A stretch of DNA of 7,904 bases from Acidobacteriota bacterium (GTDB taxonomy: Bacteria > Acidobacteriota > Thermoanaerobaculia > Gp7-AA8). Every line of letters begins with the position of its first letter. Positions within the stretch are counted from its first letter, which is position 1. Position numbers and translations under genes: made by a program. Below the pieces are notes generated by a model. It made no database searches, had not been told where the DNA came from, and was given only the letters and a program-made list of their open reading frames with translations. Shown piece after piece: positions 1 through 5,329 of the stretch. The stretch covers positions 1-7,904 of the forward strand of contig QHVY01000029.1 in assembly GCA_003223695.1 (NCBI GenBank), given 5' to 3'.

Positions 1-816
1 ATCAGCGATGTAAAAATCGATTCTTCGTACGCCTGGCAGCGGATGCGCGAGAGCGAATTCGGCGATGAGTACATCTTCGCGAAGGTTCCTGCTCCGCAAA
101 CCGGCGAGCTCGTTGTGCGCGTGAGTTTCCGCGCGACGCGTCGGGGCATTGCCTTCCAGAACATCGGCAGCGTGACTCCGAGCAAGAGCGAGCTCGAGCG
201 TGCCCTGCGCGCAGATCGAATGGTCACGCTCTCGCCGCGAGTGCGAAAGCTCGCCGATGAGATCACCGCCAGAAAAACGACGACCACCGAGCAGGCGCAG
301 GCGATCTATCAGTACGTCATGACCACGATGAAGTACGACAAGACGATTCCGGGCTGGGGCAACGGCGACACCGAGCGTGCCTGCGACATCAAAGCGGGCA
401 ACTGCACCGATTTTCATTCGCTGTTCATGTCGCTCGCCCGCGCGAAGTCGATTCCAACACGCTTCATCATCGGCTTTCCGCTGCCAAAAACCGCGGAAGG
501 TAAGATTCCCGGCTATCACTGTTGGGCCGAGTTCTATGCCGCCGGCAAAGGCTGGATCTCTGTCGATGCGAGCGATGCGTCGAAGTCGAGTGATCCTTCC
601 GTTCGCGCATTCCTCTTCGGAAACCTGGGCGCCGATCGCGTGGAGTTCACGCGCGGACGCGATCTCGTGCTCACTCCGTCAACGTCCGACCCGCTCAACA
701 TTTTCATTTATCCTCGGGCCGAGGCGAGCGGAAAGGTCGTGGGCACGCCGTCAGTCTCGCTTGATGTTCACGATGTGAGCGCAGGCTCGACTGTCGCTGC
801 TGCTTCGAGTCGCTGA
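1..816 (+). CDS. Transglutaminase-like domain protein, 5' end outside the window
   Basis: The frame is open from base 1 and ends at TGA 814-816; the first ATG (43) is unlikely to be the true start, because the reading continues upstream in a protein-like way. The core is a transglutaminase-like (papain-fold) domain. Counting from the first codon of the window, the candidate triad is Cys135 in GNCTDFHS (bases 403-405), His173 in YHCWAEFY (517-519) and Asp189 in SVDASD (565-567). These are in the usual order and spacing for the family. The segment before the domain (residues 1-80) is beta-rich and may belong to an N-terminal beta domain common in bacterial transglutaminase-like proteins. Such proteins are often exported peptidases or amidases, but the N-terminus is missing, so location and substrate cannot be read. 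The C-terminal tail of about 40 residues is low in complexity. The family call is firm; the function is open. Confidence 0.88.
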   Translation: MSDVKIDSSYAWQRMRESEFGDEYIFAKVPAPQTGELVVRVSFRATRRGIAFQNIGSVTPSKSELERALRADRMVTLSPRVRKLADEITARKTTTTEQAQAIYQYVMTTMKYDKTIPGWGNGDTERACDIKAGNCTDFHSLFMSLARAKSIPTRFIIGFPLPKTAEGKIPGYHCWAEFYAAGKGWISVDASDASKSSDPSVRAFLFGNLGADRVEFTRGRDLVLTPSTSDPLNIFIYPRAEASGKVVGTPSVSLDVHDVSAGSTVAAASSR

Positions 817-853
817 ATATTTGTCGGCGGATTCGACGTTCTCTAGAGCCCAG

Positions 854-895
<42 letters not shown>

Positions 896-899
896 CAAG

Positions 900-1778
900 T
901 TCAATTTTCAATCGACTGTCCGATCGCACGGCTGGTATCTGCTCGCGCCATTTCGATGGTCGAGCGACGAACACGCGCTCTACAGGACGGAGATCCTCGG
1001 CCGCAAAGTGCGGCATCTGAAAATCACAAGTGGAGGACAGCCGCCTCGGCTGTCCGGACAGCGGAGGGCCGCTGTCCTCCACATCGAAGGGGCGGAAGAT
1101 TCCGAGGAGCTTCGGAAAAAGCTGACGCGGATGTTTCAGCTTCACGTCGATATGACGGATTTCATCGGCGTTGCCCGCAAGTCACCAGATCATGAATGGG
1201 TCGAGCGCGCCGGATTCGGACGGCTGCTTTGCGGCAGCACGCTCTTCGAAGACGTGGTGAAGATCATCACCACCACGAATACGACGTGGCGCCAGACGAT
1301 GCGCATGGTGCAGTTGCTTGTGGCGAAGTGCGGGCGAGGGGGTGCATTCCCCGATCCGAAGGAGGTCGCTCGATTCCGCGTCGACGAGCTGCAGCGCGAC
1401 TGCCGCCTCGGATATCGCGCCAAGTCGATTCACGTCCTGGCCTCGGGAATACTTGATCAGTCAATTAATTTGGGTGAAATCGCCGATCCATCACAATCCA
1501 CCGAGGAGCTGTTCGCCAGTTATTGCGAATTGCCGGGAATCGGCCCGTATGGCGCGGCACATCTGCTGGCGATGGACGGCCGCCACGATTTCATCGCCGT
1601 TGACAGCGAGTTCCGCCGGTTCGTACGCGAGACCCATCACAACGGGCGCAAGGTCAGCGACAAAACGATGCTTCGCCGCTACACAAAATGGGGTAAGTGG
1701 AAGTACCTGGCTTACTGGTCGGAGCTGTGGAAAACCGTGGCGGATAGTTTGCAGCCGCTGGAAGTCGTGGACAACTAG
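900..1778 (+). CDS. HhH-GPD superfamily DNA glycosylase (AlkA/OGG-like), start codon missing
   Basis: This is a base-excision-repair DNA glycosylase of the HhH-GPD superfamily. The helix-hairpin-helix LPGIGPYGAA is at 1530-1559 and the catalytic Asp is in FIAVDSEFRR (GAC 1602-1604). The Lys used by bifunctional OGG/Nth enzymes is absent from the hairpin (GIGPY), so a monofunctional, alkylated-base type enzyme is more likely. The only ordinary in-frame start is GTG 1008, but the frame is open back to 864, and 912-959 encodes STVRSHGWYLLAPFRW, which I recognise as the conserved N-terminus of a bacterial AlkA-like family. A start at 1008 would remove it. No ATG, GTG or TTG lies in frame between 864 and 1007, and the upstream bases are tRNA. 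The gene therefore appears to have lost its start at the junction near 896-900. A 53-bp palindrome is read in frame (about residues TSGGQPPRLSGQRRAAVL). The last base of its TAG stop overlaps a GTG at 1778. Glycosylase fold 0.9; exact substrate unknown. Confidence 0.83.
   Translation, partial: FNFQSTVRSHGWYLLAPFRWSSDEHALYRTEILGRKVRHLKITSGGQPPRLSGQRRAAVLHIEGAEDSEELRKKLTRMFQLHVDMTDFIGVARKSPDHEWVERAGFGRLLCGSTLFEDVVKIITTTNTTWRQTMRMVQLLVAKCGRGGAFPDPKEVARFRVDELQRDCRLGYRAKSIHVLASGILDQSINLGEIADPSQSTEELFASYCELPGIGPYGAAHLLAMDGRHDFIAVDSEFRRFVRETHHNGRKVSDKTMLRRYTKWGKWKYLAYWSELWKTVADSLQPLEVVDN
1030..1082. repeat. 53-bp twin-hairpin palindrome inside the glycosylase frame
   Basis: The outer arms GTGGA (1030-1034) and TCCAC (1078-1082) enclose two hairpins. 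Hairpin 1 is GGACAGCC (1035-1042), loop GCCTC, GGCTGTCC (1048-1055). Hairpin 2 is GGACAGCG (1056-1063), loop GAGGGC, CGCTGTCC (1070-1077). The ends also pair as a perfect 12-bp inverted repeat (GTGGAGGACAGC with GCTGTCCTCCAC), and the centre GCTGTCCGGACAGC is itself palindromic. It resembles REP/BIME-type intergenic elements but sits inside a coding frame without a stop. It adds roughly 17 residues between RHLKI and HIEGAED, a point where the family has a loop between beta strands (inference). Confidence 0.85.
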
Positions 1779-1807
1779 TGTACTCCGCTCCGCGGCGAAT
1801 CGGAATC

Positions 1808-1836
1808 TTGACCGCGGGAGTGCCGTTTGCGATAGT
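1808..1836 (+). promoter_or_regulatory. Possible sigma-70 promoter for the small gene and rlmN
   Basis: TTGACC (1808-1813, 5 of 6 to TTGACA) is followed by a 17-bp spacer and GATAGT (1831-1836, 4 of 6 to TATAAT). The expected transcription start, near 1843, lies only a few bases before GTG 1847, which would give a nearly leaderless message. It depends on a short motif match in a region of about 60% GC, so chance cannot be excluded. Confidence 0.33.
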
Positions 1837-1846
1837 CGAAACGAAC

Positions 1847-2173
1847 GTGGACGAAAAAATCAAACAGCTTCTTCGCGAGCTCGGGACGGCGATCAACGAA
1901 TCGATCTCCGGATCCGATGACGTGAACAAGCAGATCCAAAAAATTCGGGACGAGGGATACAACCTCTACGTCGTGCTCGACGCCACGATTGGCCTCAATA
2001 AAGACGAGCCTGAAGCGCCGGCTGAGGTGATTGTCAAGAGCGACAAGGAAATTCAGTTCCGGATCAACATCAACGACCTCGCCCTCCTGCGCGCCCTCGG
2101 CATCGATCCGACTCGCAAAGTGCGCACGACGCGGCGCATCGAACCCATCTCCACTTCCAGTGACGAACAATGA
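1847..2173 (+). CDS. Small conserved-looking hypothetical protein (about 108 aa)
   Basis: I do not recognise a named family. The product is a small soluble protein without signal peptide or membrane segment. The N-terminal half is a charged, amphipathic helix (DEKIKQLLRELGTAINESI), followed by a second helix (SDDVNKQIQKIRDEGY) and a hydrophobic strand (NLYVVLDATIGLN), then a mixed segment ending in a polar tail. The frame is open from GTG 1778, which overlaps the glycosylase stop by one base. The first 23 residues from 1778 look unlike the rest (ATA codon, no clear codon bias) and cover a promoter-like pair, so GTG 1847 (VDEKIKQLL) is preferred; GTG 1820 is a further alternative. No strong Shine-Dalgarno decides among them. 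Its TGA (2171-2173) lies 14 bases inside rlmN, which suggests translational coupling with rlmN and possibly a role tied to translation, but that is context only. Confidence 0.7.
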   Translation: MDEKIKQLLRELGTAINESISGSDDVNKQIQKIRDEGYNLYVVLDATIGLNKDEPEAPAEVIVKSDKEIQFRININDLALLRALGIDPTRKVRTTRRIEPISTSSDEQ

Positions 2174-3284
2174 GCGCGTCAATCTCTACGATCTCGCTCC
2201 AGCGCAACTGCAGGCCACACTAAGCGAGATCGTTTCCCCGCCGTTCCGCGTCAAACAAATCGCCGAATGGATGCACAGCCGCGGCGTCGATTCGTTCGAT
2301 GCGATGAGCAATTTGCCGAAAGAATTGCGCGCGCACTTGGCCGAGCGGTACACGCTCGAATTTCCGCAGGTCGTGGAGCGCACGCCGCCGGCGTCGGACG
2401 GCAGCCAGAAATATCTTTTCGTCCTCGGCGATGGAAACCGCATCGAGTCGGTGTACATGCCGATGCGCGATCGAACGAGCGTCTGCCTGTCGTCGCAGGC
2501 AGGGTGCGCCGTCGGCTGCACGTTCTGCGTCACCGGATTTTTTGGCGCCGGCCGCAATCTCACGCCGTCCGAAATGCTCGGGCAATTCTTCACCGTGCAG
2601 CGCGAGCATCAGGTTCCGTTCGAGATGATGAACGCAGTGTTCATGGGCATGGGCGAGCCGCTGCTCAATTTCGATCATCTCGTGACCACGCTCGATATCC
2701 TCTACATGAACATCGCGGCGAAGCGGATCACCGTCTCCACTTCGGGAATCATCCCGGGAGTCGACGCGCTGGCGAAGCTCGAGCGCCGGCCGAACCTTGC
2801 GGTGTCGATCAATGCGCCTGACCGGAAGCGGCGCGAAGAGATCATGCCGATCACGAAGAAATATCCGCTCGATGAGCTGATCGCGGCGCTGCGTCGATAT
2901 CCGACTGAGAAAGGACGCGAGATCACGATCGAGTACGTCCTGCTCGCGGGCTACAACGACTCGAAAGCTGATGCCGTTGCGCTGGCGCGGCTCATTCGTG
3001 GTCTGAGCGCGAAAGTGAATGCCATTCCGTTCAACGAAGATCCGAATCTGCCGCGCTGGATGCAGCGGCCGGATGATGAAGCGATCGACGCGTTCGCCGA
3101 CGCGCTCGTTCGCAACGGCGCGCACGTGACCGTGCGACGCTCGAAGGGGCGCGAGATCGCGGCGGCATGCGGACAGCTACGCGGAAAGACGGAGCGGAAA
3201 CGCCCGCAGCGGCGTGTGAACGGCGCCGTTCGGGTTGAGCCGGCTGAGATAGAGCGTGACCTCATGTACGGCGAACGGCGCTGA
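2160..3284 (+). CDS. rlmN: 23S rRNA (adenine2503-C2)-methyltransferase, radical SAM
   Basis: RlmN methylates C2 of A2503 in 23S rRNA (and A37 of some tRNAs) by radical SAM chemistry. From GTG 2160 the protein is 374 aa, within the usual range. The N-terminal helical RNA-binding domain is residues 1-85. The 4Fe-4S cluster motif CxxxCxxC is Cys116, Cys120, Cys123 (GCAVGCTFC). The two mechanistic cysteines are Cys109 (SVCLSSQ) and Cys337 (AAACGQL), in positions corresponding to E. coli Cys118 and Cys355. The GMGEPLLN motif is also present, so RlmN is preferred; Cfr (C8-specific) is a paralogous alternative I consider unlikely. The start was chosen because homology begins at VNLYDLAP just after it; the open frame extends upstream to TTG 2031 without homology. 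ATG 2170 is out of frame. After the usual end at CGQLR, about 34 extra residues, rich in Arg and Glu, are read antisense through the end of thpR. Confidence 0.95.
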   Translation: MTNNERVNLYDLAPAQLQATLSEIVSPPFRVKQIAEWMHSRGVDSFDAMSNLPKELRAHLAERYTLEFPQVVERTPPASDGSQKYLFVLGDGNRIESVYMPMRDRTSVCLSSQAGCAVGCTFCVTGFFGAGRNLTPSEMLGQFFTVQREHQVPFEMMNAVFMGMGEPLLNFDHLVTTLDILYMNIAAKRITVSTSGIIPGVDALAKLERRPNLAVSINAPDRKRREEIMPITKKYPLDELIAALRRYPTEKGREITIEYVLLAGYNDSKADAVALARLIRGLSAKVNAIPFNEDPNLPRWMQRPDDEAIDAFADALVRNGAHVTVRRSKGREIAAACGQLRGKTERKRPQRRVNGAVRVEPAEIERDLMYGERR

Positions 3285-3722
3285 CTGAAAATCGTGTAAA
3301 GCCTTCTCGAAGGTCTCGATGGCCAGCGGCGGCCAATGATCACGAATGCGCGCCAGCGTCAGGTGCGGCTTGAATTCGTTCTGATCCGATTGCACGCCCG
3401 CGGCGGCCACTCCATCGCGAACGCGCTGAGCCAGGGCGACGAATTTCTCCTGCGGCTCTGCGCCCACCCACCCGACGCGCGCGTGGCGGCGATTCGGGAA
3501 AAATCCGCAGCCGCGCAGACTCGCTTCGAAGCTGCAGCCGCCGTCGATCGCGATCCTGTTCACGACGGATTCGTCTTGCTCGCCCAGAAACGCGAACGTG
3601 AGGTGCTGACCTTCGGGACGCACCCACGACGCGCGCGGAAGCTTCGACTTCAGCGTCGCGAGACGGTCATTCAACGGACGGAGGACCTCCGCCGGGAAGC
3701 TCGTGGCGATGAAAAGCCGCAT
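3177..3722 (-). CDS. thpR: RNA 2',3'-cyclic phosphodiesterase (2H / LigT family)
   Basis: ThpR (formerly LigT) hydrolyses 2',3'-cyclic phosphate RNA ends to 2'-phosphate, and in vitro joins tRNA halves with 2'-5' linkage. Both catalytic HxTx motifs of the 2H phosphoesterase fold are present: His40-Leu-Thr-Phe43 and His120-Leu-Thr-Leu123. The length of 181 aa matches the family. ATG 3722 is preferred because the family's MRLFIA beginning starts there; an in-frame ATG at 3740 adds six residues. No clear Shine-Dalgarno precedes either. The C-terminus (VTLYLSRLNPNGAVHTPL) is the normal family ending, and its TAG (3179-3177) lies inside the rlmN frame, giving a 108-bp tail-to-tail overlap. It lies 70 bp downstream of aspA on the same strand, with a palindrome in the gap that may separate or attenuate transcription. 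Confidence 0.93.
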   Translation of the reverse strand: MRLFIATSFPAEVLRPLNDRLATLKSKLPRASWVRPEGQHLTFAFLGEQDESVVNRIAIDGGCSFEASLRGCGFFPNRRHARVGWVGAEPQEKFVALAQRVRDGVAAAGVQSDQNEFKPHLTLARIRDHWPPLAIETFEKALHDFQSAPFAVHEVTLYLSRLNPNGAVHTPLRAFPLRLSA

Positions 3723-3745
3723 TGGACCGGCGAGCAGCATACAAC

Positions 3746-3798
3746 GTGTAGCGGCGGGCTTCAGCCCGCCGACGGCGGCCTAAAGGCCGCCGCTACAC
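3746..3798. repeat. 53-bp twin-hairpin REP-like palindrome between aspA and thpR
   Basis: The outer arms GTGTAGC (3746-3752) and GCTACAC (3792-3798) enclose two hairpins: GGCGGGCT/AGCCCGCC with loop TC (3753-3770), and GGCGGCCT/AGGCCGCC with loop AA (3774-3791), separated by GAC. The terminal 12 bases form a perfect inverted repeat. It has the same length and layout as the element at 1030-1082, with a different sequence. On the - strand its first six bases GTGTAG give the last codon and stop of aspA. It could act as a transcription terminator or mRNA-stabilising REP between aspA and thpR, but there is no T-run, so a classical intrinsic terminator is not supported. Confidence 0.88.
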
Positions 3799-5196
3799 TT
3801 GATCCGCTTGTCCGGCCAAAAACTCCGGCGTGAAAATCCGCGCGATCTCCTCCTCGCTCATTAGCTTCTTTTCGCGCAAGAGCTGGGGGATCGGCTTGCC
3901 GCTCTTCGCCGACTCCTTGGCGATCTCCGCCGCGCGCGCGTACCCGATGAGCGGATTGAGCGCCGTGGCCAGCGAGGGTGAGCTGATGTAGTACGCCTCG
4001 CAGCGCTTCCGATCGGCCTCGATGCCGCGGATGCACTTCTCGACGAATACCGGCAGAAAATTCTTCAGGATCTCGATCGAGAAGAGGATCTCGAACGCCA
4101 TCAGCGGCATCATCACGTTCAGCTCGAGCTGGCCGGCCTGCGTCGCGTACGCGATGGCTGTGTCGGAGCCGATGATGTGAAACAGCACCTGATTCATGCA
4201 TTCGAGCATCGATGGATTCACTTTGCCCGGCATGATCGACGATCCAGGCTGCACGGCAGGAAGAATGATTTCCGCGAGCCCCGTCTGCGGCCCGGAGGCG
4301 AGGAGGCGAAGATCGTTGGTGATCCGGGTGAGCTCGAGCGCGAGGTTGCGATACGCGCCCGACGTTGCCGAGATCGCAAGCTGCGACTGCATGCCTTCGC
4401 GAAGATCCTCCATCGATTTGAAGTTGTAGCCAGTCATCTCATTGAGGTGGCGTACCACAGCGAATCGGTATCCCTTCGGCGTGTTGATGCCTGTCCCCGT
4501 CGCAGTCCCGCCGATTGCGAGCTCATGAAGCTCATCCGCGGAAGTTACCAGCAGGCCGTTGGCGCGCTTGATGGCGACGCCATAGGCCTTGAACTCCTGG
4601 CCTAACGTAACGGGAACGGCATCCTGCAGGTGGGTCCGCCCCGATTTGATGACGTCGGCGAATTCGCGCCCCTTCGCCTCGAACGCCAGCGCAAGCGCCT
4701 CGATTTCGGGAATCAGCTCACTGAGCAGCAGAACCGTCGCCACGCGGATCGCAGTCGGGAAGACGTCGTTCGTCGACTGCGCCATGTTCACGTGATCGTT
4801 CGGGTTGATCGGCTTGTACTCGCCGAGCTTGCCGCCTAACACGCGATTCGCCAGGTTGGCGATCACCTCGTTGACGTTCATGTTGAACGAGGTACCCGCT
4901 CCGGCCTGGAAAACATCGACTACAAATTGTTCACGATAATTACTCTCGTTCTTGAGCAGGTCATCGCATGCGGAGATGATCGCGTCCGCGAGCTTCGCGT
5001 CCATACCTTTGAGCTCTTTGTTGGCGAGCGCGGCGGCCTTTTTCAGATAGATGAATGATCGGATGAAGACCGGATGCTCGCGAAGGCCGCTGATGGGGTA
5101 GTTTTCGACAGCGCGCTGCGTCTGCGCCCCCCACAGCGCGTTGGCGGGCACTCTGACGTCGCCGAGCGTATCTTTTTCGGTGCGGTAGTCGGTCAT
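3793..5196 (-). CDS. aspA: Aspartate ammonia-lyase (aspartase/fumarase superfamily)
   Basis: The predicted reaction is reversible deamination of L-aspartate to fumarate and ammonia in the cytosol. The 467-aa length is typical, and the superfamily signature GSSIMPGKVNP is at 318-328. Residues match those known for Bacillus aspartase AspB, shifted by one: Thr102 (GAGTS), Ser141-Thr142-Asn143 (QSTND), Thr188-His189 (GRTHLQD), catalytic Ser319, Lys325 and Asn327. The blocks DVFQAGAGTS, QSTNDVFPTA and AGQLELNVMMP are of aspartase type; class II fumarase (FumC) normally has TGSGTQSNMN, QSSNDTFP and GxFELNV. Automatic annotation as FumC is possible, and fumarase activity cannot be excluded from sequence alone. 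ATG 5196 starts directly at the family N-terminus (YRTEKDTLGDV). No Shine-Dalgarno is seen, but a TAGAAT hexamer lies 9 bases upstream. The stop codon TAG (3795-3793) lies within the palindromic repeat. Confidence 0.93.
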   Translation of the reverse strand: MTDYRTEKDTLGDVRVPANALWGAQTQRAVENYPISGLREHPVFIRSFIYLKKAAALANKELKGMDAKLADAIISACDDLLKNESNYREQFVVDVFQAGAGTSFNMNVNEVIANLANRVLGGKLGEYKPINPNDHVNMAQSTNDVFPTAIRVATVLLLSELIPEIEALALAFEAKGREFADVIKSGRTHLQDAVPVTLGQEFKAYGVAIKRANGLLVTSADELHELAIGGTATGTGINTPKGYRFAVVRHLNEMTGYNFKSMEDLREGMQSQLAISATSGAYRNLALELTRITNDLRLLASGPQTGLAEIILPAVQPGSSIMPGKVNPSMLECMNQVLFHIIGSDTAIAYATQAGQLELNVMMPLMAFEILFSIEILKNFLPVFVEKCIRGIEADRKRCEAYYISSPSLATALNPLIGYARAAEIAKESAKSGKPIPQLLREKKLMSEEEIARIFTPEFLAGQADQV

Positions 5197-5205
5197 GGCG
5201 CGCGG

Positions 5206-5211
5206 ATTCTA
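5206..5211 (-). promoter_or_regulatory. Possible -10 element of aspA
   Basis: On the - strand TAGAAT (5 of 6 to TATAAT) ends 9 bases before the aspA ATG, and no Shine-Dalgarno lies between. No good -35 is seen at 17-18 bp. If used, transcription would start at or within a few bases of the start codon (leaderless). The evidence is a single short motif. Confidence 0.3.
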
Positions 5212-5214
5212 TTC

Positions 5215-5256
5215 GTTCCTCGTTTTTCGTTCTCCGAAGAACAAAGAACGAAGAAC
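5215..5256. repeat. Imperfect inverted repeat in the aspA-clpB divergent region
   Basis: Two 19-base arms (5215-5233 and 5238-5256) match at 16 of 19 positions around the 4-base centre CCGA. Each arm consists of GTTC/GAAC-rich units (AGAAC, AAGAACG, AAGAAC on the right). It lies between the two divergent start codons, so it could be an operator or simply a low-complexity spacer repeat. It does not match CIRCE. Confidence 0.6.
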
Positions 5257-5295
5257 TGACACGGAATGAAAGATGCACAAGATGCGTTAGAAAAA

Positions 5296-5316
5296 CCTGA
5301 GTCCCATCGACTCAAT
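5296..5316 (+). promoter_or_regulatory. HAIR-type operator (HspR binding site) upstream of clpB
   Basis: CCTGAGT-N7-ACTCAAT (5296-5302, 5310-5316) matches 12 of 14 positions of the known HspR-associated inverted repeat CTTGAGT-N7-ACTCAAG, with the exact 7-base spacing. It ends 13 bases before the clpB ATG, between a likely promoter and the ribosome binding site, which suits repression. In Streptomyces, Mycobacterium and Helicobacter, HspR represses clpB and/or dnaK operons through HAIR. No hspR gene is in the window, so the regulator is inferred. Confidence 0.62.
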
Positions 5317-5318
5317 GT

Positions 5319-5322
5319 AGGA
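5319..5322 (+). promoter_or_regulatory. Shine-Dalgarno of clpB
   Basis: AGGA lies 7 bases before ATG 5330, a standard spacing. It is the clearest ribosome binding site in the window and supports this start, where the family sequence MNFNKLTVKAQEA begins. Confidence 0.7.
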
Positions 5323-5329
5323 TAAGCAC

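Noticed and set aside
1008..1010. GTG 1008 as the true glycosylase start
   Set aside because: It is the only ordinary start in frame, but using it would delete the conserved RSHGWYLLAPFRW segment just upstream, so it is more likely an internal Val codon.
2220..3125. A 301-codon - strand frame opposite rlmN
   Set aside because: The composition is typical of an antisense shadow (His/Arg/Asp-rich), and rlmN on the other strand has all its cysteines.
3746..3798. Rho-independent terminator for aspA
   Set aside because: The hairpins are strong but no U-run follows on the - strand, and the element begins inside the aspA stop; a REP-like palindrome describes it better.
3336..3833. A 165-codon + frame opposite thpR and the end of aspA
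   Set aside because: It is antisense to a gene with both HxTx motifs and runs through the palindrome; the product is Arg/Ala-rich without a family.
5215..5316. CIRCE (HrcA) operator for clpB
   Set aside because: No TTAGCACTC-N9-GAGTGCTAA-like sequence is present; the inverted repeat nearest clpB matches HAIR instead.
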